Shown here piece after piece: positions 1-11,560 of a stretch of 64,000 bases of DNA. The translations under genes and the position numbers were made by a program. How positions within the stretch are numbered: the first letter of the stretch is position 1; the number at the start of each line of letters is the position of its first letter. Source of the stretch: Pseudotamlana agarivorans (GTDB lineage Bacteria; Bacteroidota; Bacteroidia; Flavobacteriales; Flavobacteriaceae); the NCBI RefSeq assembly GCF_018860245.1, contig NZ_JAHKPD010000018.1:515206-579205 (forward strand). The letters run 5' to 3'. Below the pieces are notes generated by a model. That model saw nothing but the letters and a program-made list of their open reading frames with translations. It did not search any database and had not been told where the DNA came from.

Positions 1-20
1 ATTTATCTAAATTAGTAGTC

Positions 21-521
21 ATGGATGTCATTACAAAATCAGTTTTAAAGACCTTAGAAAATGTTGAGGTTGTTTTAAAAAATCTAACCAATGAAAACTA
101 CTCAAACGCTTCAGTTGGTCCTTATTATTCTTCTGTAGGTTCTCATATTAGGCATATATTAGATTATTATATGTGTATTTTGTATAAAAATGACGCAGGA
201 GTTGTCGATTTAACTGCTAGACGACGTCAAGTGGCGGTGGAAGAGAATGGTGTGATTGCTTTAGATTATTATGAGACCATAAAGGAAACCTTAGTTTCAA
301 GTCGGTTACCATTAAATAACAGAGTTGTTGTGGTAGACGATTTGGGTTTAGGACCAATGGAATTAGATTACACTTATGCGGCACTTTTATCTCAGGCTAA
401 CAGTCATACCGTGCATCATTTTGCCATTATAAACTATATTCTAGCAAGTTTGAATATAGATATTTCAGAATCTAATTTTGGATATAACCCATCTACACCA
501 AAATATAAAAAGGCTGAATAG
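21..521 (+). CDS. DinB-like superfamily protein
   Basis: A 166-residue soluble protein with no signal peptide. The spacing of histidines (His42 and His45 in a HIRHILDYY stretch, then His129, His132 and His133 in SHTVHHFAII) is the pattern of the four-helix DinB/YfiT-like fold, where three histidines bind a divalent metal. DinB-like proteins include thiol transferases and many proteins of unknown role, so the substrate cannot be named. It ends two bases before the convergent DUF6095 gene, and no terminator fits in the gap. The family call is fairly firm; the function is unknown. Confidence 0.6.
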   Translation: MDVITKSVLKTLENVEVVLKNLTNENYSNASVGPYYSSVGSHIRHILDYYMCILYKNDAGVVDLTARRRQVAVEENGVIALDYYETIKETLVSSRLPLNNRVVVVDDLGLGPMELDYTYAALLSQANSHTVHHFAIINYILASLNIDISESNFGYNPSTPKYKKAE

Positions 522-523
522 TT

Positions 524-754
524 TTACTTCTTAAACATACTATCCATGATGGTTTTCAAACCTTTAAAAACCATAAATACAGCCATAGCACAAACAGCAC
601 ATCCAATAATTAAAAGTGGATAATAATAAGGTGATTCTGGTTTGCTGTATGCAAAACTTAATAATATAGGTCCCATAAAAAGAGTTAACACAGAAAATAT
701 TAAAATTTTAATCCCTTTAAATAATACGGTTTTGTCTGTTCTATTTTCTTCCAT
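524..754 (-). CDS. Small two-helix membrane protein, DUF6095-like
   Basis: A 76-residue protein with two hydrophobic segments (about residues 15-35 and 46-65) joined by a short loop, and a positively charged C-terminus (end KGLKTIMDSMFKK). It resembles the small flavobacterial membrane protein family DUF6095, which has no known function. The start overlaps the end of murQ by 14 bases, so the two genes are almost certainly co-transcribed and translationally coupled. It may only be a hitchhiker in the murQ transcript. Confidence 0.6.
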   Translation of the reverse strand: MEENRTDKTVLFKGIKILIFSVLTLFMGPILLSFAYSKPESPYYYPLLIIGCAVCAMAVFMVFKGLKTIMDSMFKK

Positions 755-1562
755 TGGTATAATTTTTAATAGCGTTTCTAACGCTTTTATATTCGGTTAA
801 AAGTGCTGAAGCTGTTTCGGTAGATACATCAATTTCATTCATGATCATGCGAATACCACGATCTACAAGTTTATTGTTACTCAGCTGCATGTCAACCATT
901 TTATTTCCTTTAACATGACCTAATTGAATCATGCTTGCAGTAGAAATCATGTTTAGCACCAATTTTTGAGCCGTTCCTGCTTTCATTCTAGAACTTCCTG
1001 TAACAAATTCCGGACCAACAACAACATCTATAGGGAATTGTGCAGTTTGCGATAACGGGCTATCTTGGTTACAAGAAATACTACCTGTTATGATGTTATT
1101 TTTATTGCATGTTTCTAAAGCAGAAATCACGTATGGTGTCGTTCCTGAAGCAGCAATACCAACTACAACATCATTTTTACTGATGTTATAATCTTGTAAA
1201 TCTTTCCAACCTTGAGTTACTGAATCTTCAGCAAATTCTACAGCTTTTCTAATAGCCGAATCACCACCAGCAATAATCCCAATAACCAAATCGAAAGGTA
1301 CGCCAAATGTAGGTGGACATTCCGAAGCATCGACAATACCCAAACGTCCGCTTGTTCCAGCGCCCATGTAAAATAGTCGTCCGCCAACTTTAAGTTTTTC
1401 AACAATCTGAAAAACCAAGGCTTCAATTTGTGGTAAAGCTTTTTCGATGGCGGCAGGAACGCTTTTATCTTCCTTATTTATGTTTTGTAGTAATTCTGAA
1501 ACCGACATCTTTTCCAGATGATTGTGATTAGAATCTTGCTCGGTTGTTTTTATAAAACTCAT
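741..1562 (-). CDS. murQ: N-acetylmuramic acid 6-phosphate etherase
   Basis: A cytoplasmic SIS-domain enzyme of 273 residues that cleaves the lactyl ether of MurNAc 6-phosphate, giving GlcNAc 6-phosphate and D-lactate during recycling of cell-wall sugars. The signature MGAGTSGRLGIVDASECPP is present near residue 67, and the phosphosugar-binding GAGTSGRLG and ASGTTPYV loops are intact. The length is slightly below the usual 300 residues. The N-terminal TEQDSN...INKEDKSVP aligns with the start of E. coli MurQ, which supports this start codon although a promoter-like element lies only a few bases upstream. No MurK or AnmK partner is visible nearby. Confidence 0.93.
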   Translation of the reverse strand: MSFIKTTEQDSNHNHLEKMSVSELLQNINKEDKSVPAAIEKALPQIEALVFQIVEKLKVGGRLFYMGAGTSGRLGIVDASECPPTFGVPFDLVIGIIAGGDSAIRKAVEFAEDSVTQGWKDLQDYNISKNDVVVGIAASGTTPYVISALETCNKNNIITGSISCNQDSPLSQTAQFPIDVVVGPEFVTGSSRMKAGTAQKLVLNMISTASMIQLGHVKGNKMVDMQLSNNKLVDRGIRMIMNEIDVSTETASALLTEYKSVRNAIKNYTNGRK

Positions 1563-1566
1563 GCTT

Positions 1567-1600
1567 CAAAAATACGTTTTTTTTAGTTTGAAAAGGCAAA
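1567..1600 (-). promoter_or_regulatory. Promoter of murQ, nearly abutting the start codon
   Basis: Read on the minus strand there is TTTG (1597-1600), a 22-base spacer and TATTTTTG (1567-1574), matching the Bacteroidetes TTTG / TAnnTTTG consensus. The -7 element ends four bases before the ATG, so transcription would start at or within the first codons. This suggests a leaderless or nearly leaderless mRNA. No other promoter was seen in the short gap. Confidence 0.45.
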
Positions 1601-1683
1601 TGGGAGGCTACTTTGCTGTGTTCTTATGTTAATGTTGGTTTGATAATTTAAAAAATAAAGGTCTGAATTTGATAGTATGGTAT

Positions 1684-1713
1684 AAAAAAAGCCCCTTAAA
1701 ATAAGGAGCTTTT
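1684..1713 (-). terminator. Rho-independent terminator after icd
   Basis: An imperfect hairpin (arms AAAGCCCCTTA and TAAGGAGCTTT, one mismatch, three-base loop) is followed on the minus strand by a run of T. It lies just beyond the icd stop codon and before the murQ promoter, so it separates the two genes. Confidence 0.7.
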
Positions 1714-1734
1714 GTATATCTATAAAAAAATAAA

Positions 1735-4680
<2,946 letters not shown>

Positions 4681-4712
4681 AAAAAAAGCCTTGATAAAAA
4701 TCAAGGCTTTTT
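4681..4712 (-). terminator. Rho-independent terminator after rplS
   Basis: A perfect 10-bp stem (AAAGCCTTGA and TCAAGGCTTT) with a six-base A/T loop is followed on the minus strand by a run of seven T. It lies about 30 bases past the rplS stop codon. Confidence 0.85.
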
Positions 4713-4739
4713 AAGTCTGCCAATGCAGTTGTATGATGC

Positions 4740-5090
4740 TTAACGTCTACGCTCAGTAATTCTGGCTTTTTTACCAGTAAGACCTCTAAAGTAGTAGATT
4801 CTTGCTCTACGCACTTTACCACGTTTGTTAACTTCAACTTTTTGTAATGCAGGTAAGTTAACTGGGAAGATACGCTCTACACCAACTGTTCCTGACATTT
4901 TTCTAATTGTGAAAGTTTCTGAAGATCCAGATCCTCTTCTTTGGATTACTACACCTCTAAAGAACTGAGTTCTAACTTTTTCTCCCTCTCTAATTTCGTA
5001 GTATACTGTAATTGTATCACCAGCTGCAAATTCTGGGAATTCCTTTTTTGTTACAAATTCGTCTTGTACAAATTTTACTAAAGATTCCAT
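4740..5090 (-). CDS. rplS: 50S ribosomal protein L19
   Basis: A 116-residue protein of the large ribosomal subunit at the interface with the 30S subunit. The conserved FRGVVIQRRGSGSSETFTIRK region (about residues 44-64) and the basic C-terminus with RRARIYYFRGLTGKKARI are intact. The length is normal. In many bacteria rplS follows trmD directly; here trmD lies upstream on the same strand, but 616 bases of repeats, a hairpin terminator and a separate promoter with a hairpin leader intervene, so rplS is probably transcribed on its own. Confidence 0.97.
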   Translation of the reverse strand: MESLVKFVQDEFVTKKEFPEFAAGDTITVYYEIREGEKVRTQFFRGVVIQRRGSGSSETFTIRKMSGTVGVERIFPVNLPALQKVEVNKRGKVRRARIYYFRGLTGKKARITERRR

Positions 5091-5162
5091 ATCTTTATGT
5101 TTTATTATTATTTATTCAGAACAACATGCACGATTCTCGCCAGAGGTTAACCCGAAATTGGC
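5091..5162 (-). promoter_or_regulatory. Structured 5' leader of rplS
   Basis: The predicted transcript leader folds into a hairpin at 5139-5162: outer GCCA/TGGC pairs enclose a GGTTAACC palindrome (5145-5152). The rest of the leader, up to the ATG, is AT-rich. Autoregulatory ribosomal-protein leaders have been proposed upstream of L19 genes in Flavobacteria (from memory, not checked). The hairpin lies at the very 5' end of the expected mRNA. Regulation by L19 is inference. Confidence 0.4.
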
Positions 5163-5163
5163 T

Positions 5164-5194
5164 GCAAAAATAATCATTAATTACTTATTCGCAA
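5164..5194 (-). promoter_or_regulatory. Promoter of rplS
   Basis: On the minus strand TTG (5192-5194), 20 bases, then TATTTTTG (5164-5171), a good match to the Bacteroidetes housekeeping consensus. It would start a transcript about 70 bases before the rplS ATG. Confidence 0.6.
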
Positions 5195-5320
5195 TATTTT
5201 ATTTAAATTATTTTGGTGTTCCTTGCAGGCCTGGCTATACGCTATATCTTTTTTGTAAATGGTTTATTATGTGTGTTTTAGTCTTGGTTTAGATGGCTGG
5301 TTAGGTCTCCTTTTTAAATT

Positions 5321-5377
5321 TTAAGAAACAAAAAAGGATGCCGCTGCTATCCTTAACACAAGGTTTGCGTTTCTTAA
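5321..5377 (-). terminator. Terminator-like hairpin with GGATAG motif after trmD
   Basis: An inner stem (AAGGAT 5334-5339 with ATCCTT 5349-5354) with a nine-base loop is followed on the minus strand by a run of T. A 9-bp outer stem (TTAAGAAAC 5321-5329 with GTTTCTTAA 5369-5377) encloses it. The minus strand reads GGATAGCAGCGGCATCC, a motif that recurs in altered form in the element at 36928-37011. It probably ends the trmD transcript. Confidence 0.55.
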
Positions 5378-5393
5378 GTACGTGTTTTGTAAT

Positions 5394-5463
5394 TTGACTA
5401 TTGACTATTGACTATTGACTATTGACTATTGACTATTGACTATTGACTATTGACTATTGACTA
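5394..5463. repeat. Tandem 7-bp repeat, ten perfect copies of TTGACTA
   Basis: Ten uninterrupted identical TTGACTA units (70 bases) in the trmD-rplS gap. Perfect identity points to recent slippage-driven expansion, so copy number may differ between strains. The array lies inside no gene and is too short-period to be a CRISPR. Confidence 0.98.
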
Positions 5464-5474
5464 TTTGTAGGAAT

Positions 5475-5515
5475 GTTTATTTGTTTAATCGTTTAACTGT
5501 GTATTTGTTTAACTG
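5475..5515. repeat. Degenerate GTTTAAnNG repeats
   Basis: Three related words (GTTTAATCG, GTTTAACTG, GTTTAACTG) lie between the two heptamer arrays. On the opposite strand they read TTAAAC every nine to sixteen bases. A similar degenerate cluster occurs at 43898-43932. No function is apparent. Confidence 0.4.
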
Positions 5516-5648
5516 AAAACTGTGACTGAGACTAGAAACCTTATTTGAAAAAGTAAACCCAAAACGTCAGGAATGAACAACTTGAAACATTAAACCTGAA
5601 ACTTAAAAATTTTTCACTTTTCATTATTAATTAAAGAAACGTTAATTT

Positions 5649-5704
5649 AACCAACAACCAACAACCAACAACCAACAACCAACAACCAACAACCAACAAC
5701 CAAA
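5649..5704. repeat. Tandem 7-bp repeat, seven copies of AACCAAC plus a partial copy
   Basis: Seven perfect AACCAAC units and a partial eighth end at the trmD stop codon (the minus-strand stop is at 5707-5709). It is a second heptamer array, different in sequence from the TTGACTA array 186 bases away. Expansion or contraction would change the 3' end of the trmD transcript. Confidence 0.97.
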
Positions 5705-5706
5705 CC

Positions 5707-6384
5707 CTAATCCTCCAACAAATCAGGTCTACGTTCTTTGGTTCTTAAATACGCTTGTTCTTCACGCCATTTCTCTATTTTAGGTAAATTCCCGCTAAAT
5801 AATAACTCAGGAACCTTGTATCCTTTATAATCTCGTGGCTTGGTGTAAATAGGAGGTGCTAATAAATTATCTTGAAACGAATCGGTTAGGGCAGAGGTTT
5901 CGTTTCCTAAAACGCCTGGAATTAACCGTATCACCGCATCACACAATACGGCTGCACCTAATTCACCTCCAGAAAGCACGTAATCTCCAATAGAAATTTC
6001 TCTAGTAATAAACATATCACGTACACGTTGGTCTACACCCTTATAATGTCCGCATAAAATGATAATGTTTTCTTTAAGCGATAATTGATTAGCAATCCCT
6101 TGTTTTAGAGTTTCACCATCTGGTGTCATATAAATGATGTCGTCATAAGCGCGTTCAGACTTTAATGCCGAAATACATTTATCGATAGGCTCAACCATCA
6201 TGACCATACCAGCTCCACCTCCAAATTGGGTGTCGTCTATAGATTTATAATTATCAGAGGTATAATCCCTTAAATTATGAAAATGAACTTCCACCAAACC
6301 AGCTTCAATAGCTCGTTTTAAAATAGAAGCTTCAAAAGGGCTTTTAAGCAATTCGGGTAAAACCGTTATAATATCTATGCGCAT
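5707..6384 (-). CDS. trmD: tRNA (guanine-N1)-methyltransferase TrmD
   Basis: A 225-residue cytoplasmic SPOUT-class methyltransferase that makes m1G37 in tRNAs, using SAM, to prevent +1 frameshifting. The trefoil-knot motifs are clear: [12 protein letters not shown] (about residues 109-120) and [18 protein letters not shown] (about 130-147), plus the N-terminal [13 protein letters not shown]. The length is typical. Elsewhere it sits with rimM and rplS; here only rplS follows on the same strand, behind a hairpin and repeats. Confidence 0.96.
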   Translation of the reverse strand: MRIDIITVLPELLKSPFEASILKRAIEAGLVEVHFHNLRDYTSDNYKSIDDTQFGGGAGMVMMVEPIDKCISALKSERAYDDIIYMTPDGETLKQGIANQLSLKENIIILCGHYKGVDQRVRDMFITREISIGDYVLSGGELGAAVLCDAVIRLIPGVLGNETSALTDSFQDNLLAPPIYTKPRDYKGYKVPELLFSGNLPKIEKWREEQAYLRTKERRPDLLED

Positions 6385-6619
6385 GATTCATTTAAAAAGT
6401 GCTGCAAAGATAATTTAATTGTTTGATAGTTTGTTGTAGTAATTTAATGAGGGACCTTAATAATCGTAATAATTCCGTTAGAATCCCTTGTTTTTAGTAC
6501 CGGTTTAAAGTTAAATATAATATAAAGACTATAGGTTATATGACATTTTATCTAAATTCGTTCCCGAATGCTATAAATATTAAGCTTAGGTAAAGCGCGT
6601 TAAAACAACGTGTTTTTTG

Positions 6620-6650
6620 TTGTTAAAAGTTATTGATTTCAGTACATTTG
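6620..6650 (+). promoter_or_regulatory. Promoter of ppa
   Basis: TTG (6620-6622), a 20-base spacer and TACATTTG (6643-6650) match the Bacteroidetes promoter consensus. It gives a leader of about 50 bases before the ppa ATG. The rest of the 319-base gap between trmD and ppa shows no gene. Confidence 0.6.
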
Positions 6651-6703
6651 CTCCCTTAAAATATAGCTACTTAAATAAACTAAATTACTAAACAACATTT
6701 AAT

Positions 6704-7237
6704 ATGAGTGATAAAAAAAAACCATCAGTTACTTTCGATGTGTTAATTGAAATCCCTAAAGGAAGTAGAAATAAATATGAGTACGATTTTACGTTACATA
6801 AAATTCGATTCGACCGTATGTTATTTTCTTCTATGATGTATCCTGGAGATTACGGATTTATACCAGAAACTTTAGCATTAGATCAAGATCCATTAGATGT
6901 TTTAGTTTTAGGACATCAACCAACATACCCAATGGTAGTAATGGAAGTGAGACCAATTGGTGTATTTTATATGACTGATGAAAAAGGGCCAGATGAAAAA
7001 GTAATTTGTGTACCAGTTTCAGACCCTATTTGGAGTAATAAAATGGATATCGCCGATTTAAATCCGCATAGATTAAAGGAAATTGAACACTTCTTTAAAG
7101 TATATAAAGATTTAGAAAAGAAAAAAGTTGATACAGGAGGCTGGGGTAATGCTGAAGCTGCCGTAAAAATTTATCACGAATGTGTTAAACGTTACGATGA
7201 TAGCGAACATAAAAAGAAAAGAACCTTTACCATCTAA
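6704..7237 (+). CDS. ppa: Soluble inorganic pyrophosphatase, family I
   Basis: A 177-residue cytoplasmic enzyme that hydrolyses pyrophosphate with Mg2+. The metal-binding motif is intact in YPGDYGFIPETLALDQDPLDVLVL (about residues 46-69), as is the IEIPKGSRNKYEYD substrate lysine region (about 16-29). The length is typical of bacterial family I enzymes. It lies just upstream of a membrane pyrophosphatase, so both ways of using pyrophosphate, heat release and ion pumping, are encoded side by side, but a terminator separates them. Confidence 0.96.
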   Translation: MSDKKKPSVTFDVLIEIPKGSRNKYEYDFTLHKIRFDRMLFSSMMYPGDYGFIPETLALDQDPLDVLVLGHQPTYPMVVMEVRPIGVFYMTDEKGPDEKVICVPVSDPIWSNKMDIADLNPHRLKEIEHFFKVYKDLEKKKVDTGGWGNAEAAVKIYHECVKRYDDSEHKKKRTFTI

Positions 7238-7260
7238 AGTTATCTTGAAAAATTATAATA

Positions 7261-7297
7261 AAAACCACTCTGTTTTGTAAAATAGGGTGGTTTTTTT
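7261..7297 (+). terminator. Rho-independent terminator after ppa
   Basis: AAACCACTCT pairs with AGGGTGGTTT (one or two G-T pairs) across an A/T-rich loop and is followed by seven T. It lies 24 bases after the ppa stop codon. Confidence 0.75.
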
Positions 7298-7514
7298 GTT
7301 TTAGTCCAATCTTGGGTTTAGTTAGTGCATCCTCATTATTTTTCGATTTTGAACCCGTTTAGCAAACAAAAGTCATAGTATTATAAATATTATAGTTTAT
7401 GTTAGGTTTTGGTGTGGATTATTTAATTTATTCTAGCTTTTTTTGTGACTTTTATTTTTCCTATTTTTAGCAGTATAATTAAAAACAACTAATTTTTAAA
7501 TGACTTACTAAATT

Positions 7515-9863
7515 ATGGAATTAATCGTGAAATTTTTACCGCTTTTTGGCGTATTAGCCTTAGCGTTTGTGTTTATTAAAAGTGCTTGGGTCACCAAACA
7601 AGATCAAGGTGATGAAAAAATGAAGAGAATAGCTAAAAACATCGCCGATGGTGCCATGTCTTTTCTCAAAGCCGAGTACAAAATATTATCAATTTTCGTT
7701 GTAGCAGTTGCTGTCCTGCTCTATTTTAAAGGGAATTCTGAAACCGGCTCTAATGGTATGGTGGCTGTTTCTTTTATTGTTGGTGCTATTTGTTCAGCAT
7801 TAGCTGGATTTATTGGTATGAAGGTCGCTACCAAGGCCAATGTACGTACAACCAATGCAGCAAGAACATCATTGGGAAAAGCTCTAGAAGTAGCTTTCGC
7901 TGGTGGTGCGGTAATGGGGCTTGGCGTTGTTGGACTTGGTGTCCTAGGGCTTAGTGGTTTATTTATGATTTATAGCGAAATGGGCTGGGGACTTAATGAA
8001 GTCCTAAATGTACTTTCTGGTTTTTCACTTGGAGCTTCTTCTATTGCATTATTTGCGCGTGTTGGCGGTGGTATTTATACCAAAGCAGCCGATGTAGGTG
8101 CCGATTTAGTTGGTAAGGTAGAAGCTGGTATCCCAGAAGATCACCCGTTAAATCCAGCAACTATCGCCGATAATGTTGGTGATAACGTTGGAGATGTTGC
8201 AGGAATGGGAGCCGATTTATTTGAGTCTTACGTAGGATCAATTATAGGTACGATGGTTTTAGGAGCTTTTATTTTAACTCCAGATTTTAACGGATTAGGA
8301 GCTGTGTATCTGCCTTTAGTGCTTGCTGCCGTGGGGATAGTGATGTCTATTATAGGAACCTTCTTTGTGAAAGTTAAAGATGGAGGTAATCCTCAATCTG
8401 CCCTAAATATCGGTGAATTTGGATCTGCTGGTTTAATGGTTATAGCCTCTTATTTTATTATTAATACTTTAATCCCTGAATCAGTTGAAGGTTTGCCTTT
8501 TGGGGCTATGGGGGTGTTCTGGGCAACTATAGCAGGTTTAGTAGCAGGTTTAGCTGTTGGAAAAGTAACTGAATATTATACAGGAACTGGTAAAAAACCA
8601 GTAATGTCTATTGTTAAACAATCGGAAACTGGAGCTGCAACTAATATTATTGCTGGTTTAGGAATCGGGATGATGTCTACAGCGATTCCTATTATTTTAA
8701 TTGCAGCTGCTATTTTGGTTTCTCATCATTTCGCAGGTTTATATGGTATCGCTATAGCAGCCGTAGGAATGCTTGCAAATACAGGAATTCAATTGGCGGT
8801 TGATGCTTATGGACCAATTTCAGATAATGCTGGAGGGATTGCGGAAATGGCAGAATTGCCTAGTGAAGTTCGTGAGCGTACCGATAAATTAGATGCTGTT
8901 GGAAATACTACTGCAGCCATTGGAAAAGGTTTTGCTATTGCTTCGGCTGCTTTAACGGCATTGGCATTATTTGCTGCATTTATGAAAACTGCTGGGGTAA
9001 CTGCAATCGATGTGTCGAAACCAGATATCATGGCTGGATTATTAGTTGGAGGGATGTTACCATTCGTTTTTTCAGCCCTCTCTATGAATGCTGTTGGTCG
9101 TGCCGCCATGGCGATGATTGAAGAAGTTCGTCGTCAGTTTAGAGATATTCCGCAGTTGAAAGCCGCTTTAGGGGTGATGCGTAAATACGATTCAGACATG
9201 AGTAAAGCAACGCCCGAAGATCGCGCTATTTTTGATGCCGCCGATGGTTATGCTGAATATGATAAATGTGTTGATATTTCAACAAAAGCTTCAATAAGAG
9301 AAATGGTATTACCTGGTTTATTAGCTATAATTGTACCTGTAGCCGTTGGTTTTATTGGTGGCGCTGAAATGTTAGGCGGATTGCTTGCGGGTGTTACTAC
9401 TTGTGGTGTTTTAATGGCCATTTTTCAGTCTAATGCTGGTGGAGCCTGGGATAATGCTAAAAAAACTATTGAAGAACAAGGGAAAAAAGGAACAGATGCA
9501 CATAAAGCCTCTGTGGTTGGTGATACTGTTGGAGATCCGTTTAAAGATACTTCAGGACCTTCGTTAAATATTTTATTAAAATTAATGTCGGTTGTGGCTT
9601 TAGTAATTGCTCCTAGTATTGCAATTTCTGCTGATGCGCTAACTGCTTATTCTTCCGAAGAAAATGTTATTGAACAAGTGGAAGCCGTTTCTGTTTCTCA
9701 AGAGGTAAGAGTTGAGATGGAAGACCTAGGAGATGGTACTGTTAAAGCTGTTGTGACTACGGTAACTACAACTAATGGTGATGTGGCAACTAGTTATGAC
9801 ACTTTTCAAGGTACGGAAGCTGATGTTAGAGCAAGTATAGCTGCTTTAAAGAAAAAAAAATAG
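7515..9863 (+). CDS. hppA: Membrane-bound ion-translocating pyrophosphatase, K+-dependent type
   Basis: A 782-residue integral inner-membrane protein with about 16 helices that couples pyrophosphate hydrolysis to H+ and/or Na+ export. The catalytic loop [20 protein letters not shown] and the [20 protein letters not shown] block are intact, as are the DNAGGIAEM and [15 protein letters not shown] loops. [10 protein letters not shown] (about residues 461-470) has Ala where K+-independent enzymes have Lys, which marks the K+-dependent class. After the last helix an unusual hydrophilic tail of about 70 residues, rich in Val, Thr and Glu, ends in AALKKKK. Whether it pumps Na+ or H+ cannot be decided by eye. 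Confidence 0.93.
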   Translation: MELIVKFLPLFGVLALAFVFIKSAWVTKQDQGDEKMKRIAKNIADGAMSFLKAEYKILSIFVVAVAVLLYFKGNSETGSNGMVAVSFIVGAICSALAGFIGMKVATKANVRTTNAARTSLGKALEVAFAGGAVMGLGVVGLGVLGLSGLFMIYSEMGWGLNEVLNVLSGFSLGASSIALFARVGGGIYTKAADVGADLVGKVEAGIPEDHPLNPATIADNVGDNVGDVAGMGADLFESYVGSIIGTMVLGAFILTPDFNGLGAVYLPLVLAAVGIVMSIIGTFFVKVKDGGNPQSALNIGEFGSAGLMVIASYFIINTLIPESVEGLPFGAMGVFWATIAGLVAGLAVGKVTEYYTGTGKKPVMSIVKQSETGAATNIIAGLGIGMMSTAIPIILIAAAILVSHHFAGLYGIAIAAVGMLANTGIQLAVDAYGPISDNAGGIAEMAELPSEVRERTDKLDAVGNTTAAIGKGFAIASAALTALALFAAFMKTAGVTAIDVSKPDIMAGLLVGGMLPFVFSALSMNAVGRAAMAMIEEVRRQFRDIPQLKAALGVMRKYDSDMSKATPEDRAIFDAADGYAEYDKCVDISTKASIREMVLPGLLAIIVPVAVGFIGGAEMLGGLLAGVTTCGVLMAIFQSNAGGAWDNAKKTIEEQGKKGTDAHKASVVGDTVGDPFKDTSGPSLNILLKLMSVVALVIAPSIAISADALTAYSSEENVIEQVEAVSVSQEVRVEMEDLGDGTVKAVVTTVTTTNGDVATSYDTFQGTEADVRASIAALKKKK

Positions 9864-9891
9864 TAATAGTTTCTTAAAAATAATATTGTTT

Positions 9892-9930
9892 AAACCTAAA
9901 AACCACGTGATTCACGTGGTTTTTAGGTTT
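9892..9930. terminator. Perfect 19-bp hairpin between convergent hppA and deoxynucleoside kinase genes
   Basis: Two 19-base arms (9892-9910 and 9912-9930) are perfectly complementary around a single central base. The core is ACCACGTGA/TCACGTGGT, flanked by A and T runs on both sides, so it can terminate transcription in both directions. Confidence 0.85.
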
Positions 9931-9958
9931 TATAAGTTTTATGCAGCGTAACGAGTTC

Positions 9959-10573
9959 TTAAAACAAACCGTTAATTTCAGCGTCTATGGTGTTTATGAT
10001 ACTTCCTAAATCTTCAGGGTTATCTACAAAATCTAGTTTGTCAACATCAATAATAAGAAGTTTTCCTTTGTTGTAGCCATGAATCCAAGCTTCGTAGCGT
10101 TCGTTTAAACGACTTAAATAATCTATGCTTATAGTGTTTTCATAATCGCGGCCACGCTTTTGTATTTGGGCTACTAAGTTGGGAATACTGCTTCTCAAGT
10201 AAATTAAAACATCGGGACCTTGTACTAACGATTCCATAAGTTCGAAAAGCGATCGGTAATTTTCAAAATCGCGATTCGTCATTAAACCCATAGCATGTAG
10301 GTTAGGTGCGAAAATGTGAGCATCTTCATAAATAGTTCGATCTTGAATGATATCTTTTCCGCTTTGGCGAATCTGTAAAACTTGACGGAATCGGCTATTT
10401 AAAAAGTAAACTTGCAAATTAAAACTCCAACGTTCCATTTGATTGTAAAAATCATCTAAATACGGATTGTCTACAACATCTTCTAATTGAGGTTCCCACT
10501 TATAATGTTTAGCGAGTAATTGGGTGAGTGTCGTTTTTCCTGCGCCAATATTTCCAGCAATAGCAATGTGCAT
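9959..10573 (-). CDS. Deoxynucleoside kinase (dNK/dGK-dAK family)
   Basis: A 204-residue cytoplasmic P-loop kinase that phosphorylates deoxynucleosides for dNTP salvage. The P-loop GNIGAGKTT lies at residues 7-15, the substrate-site DRTIYEDAHIFA (about 78-89) matches the DRS/ERS-type motif of the family, and YLRSSIPNLVAQIQKRGRDYE forms the lid region. The length is typical. Base specificity cannot be told from sequence alone. The upstream gene ends 3 bases before its start, so the two form an operon. Confidence 0.88.
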   Translation of the reverse strand: MHIAIAGNIGAGKTTLTQLLAKHYKWEPQLEDVVDNPYLDDFYNQMERWSFNLQVYFLNSRFRQVLQIRQSGKDIIQDRTIYEDAHIFAPNLHAMGLMTNRDFENYRSLFELMESLVQGPDVLIYLRSSIPNLVAQIQKRGRDYENTISIDYLSRLNERYEAWIHGYNKGKLLIIDVDKLDFVDNPEDLGSIINTIDAEINGLF

Positions 10574-10576
10574 CGT

Positions 10577-11356
10577 TTAATTTGTTTTTAATTTAAATTC
10601 CTGTATGCTCTTATTGGTGTAAATATACAAGGTTTCATTCGTTACAAAAAAATCATTTATCAATAAATTTCCTGTTTTTATTGGTGTAAAATGAACGCTA
10701 TCTTTTTTGAGATAAAACAAGGCATTTTCTTTTTTAAGAATGATGTTTTCATTGGTTTGAGCGAAAGAAGTGAAACCCGTATTTTTTATTTTATTAATTA
10801 AACTTCCAAAGTAATTATAATTATATAGATAGTTTTCTGTGAGGAGCCAGCAATTGTTATAATTACTTTTTAAATCTAACACAGGACTTTGAATAGGAAC
10901 CGTTTGTGCTCGAGAGGTATTAGTTTTATAATCGAAAAGTTCTAATTTTTGAAGGTCTTGATTGAAAATCCAGATGGTATTATCGTAACCTGCAGAAATA
11001 TGAGAAACATTTTTATATGGAGTTATTTGATTGAAGTCAATTTTGAATATTTCTGCTAACCGATTATCTAGAATTATTACTGTATTGAAATCTTTATAAA
11101 ACAAATTGATTTTTAATGGATTAAAGGTGTTTACTGTATGTAAACTTCCTAATTGTAAATTGCTAAAAGTGATGATTTTCGATCCCTCTTTTTTATGAAA
11201 TACGTTATTGTTAACATAGTAGGTTGTACCAAAATTATCAACAGAAATAAGGGTTTCAGCATTTAACGCCATTGTTTTTACTAGGTCAAGTTCTATTGAT
11301 TCTTGAGCGCATAAAGTGGCTGAAATTAAAAATAATATGATTTTTATAGATCTCAT
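10577..11356 (-). CDS. Exported beta-propeller-like protein of unknown function
   Basis: A 259-residue protein with a type I signal peptide (about residues 1-17, ISATLCAQ). The remainder is repeating beta-strand-like text with aromatic and Asn/Asp-rich turns (for example VSHISAGYDNTIWIFNQDLQKLELFDY), as in propeller folds. No catalytic motif was recognised. Only 3 bases separate it from the downstream deoxynucleoside kinase, so they are co-transcribed although no functional link is obvious. It is probably periplasmic. Confidence 0.55.
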   Translation of the reverse strand: MRSIKIILFLISATLCAQESIELDLVKTMALNAETLISVDNFGTTYYVNNNVFHKKEGSKIITFSNLQLGSLHTVNTFNPLKINLFYKDFNTVIILDNRLAEIFKIDFNQITPYKNVSHISAGYDNTIWIFNQDLQKLELFDYKTNTSRAQTVPIQSPVLDLKSNYNNCWLLTENYLYNYNYFGSLINKIKNTGFTSFAQTNENIILKKENALFYLKKDSVHFTPIKTGNLLINDFFVTNETLYIYTNKSIQEFKLKTN

Positions 11357-11560
11357 AGATGCTGTGAAATTACAAAATCCAATCCGTTTATCAGTTGATT
11401 AATGTTGGGACTAAGGTTATATTAAATCAAGAGTATTCATCAAACGGTATTCTTTTAAGTTTTTTTTAACACTACTAAATTAAACTAACCGATGAGTAAT
11501 CGGTCTTATAGTCATTAAAGAATGCTACTTTAACGTATGACTAATTAAAAAAGTTTTTAT

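Noticed and set aside
5394-5704. Tandem repeats as a CRISPR array
   Set aside because: The unit is 7 bases with no spacers, and there are no cas genes in the window.
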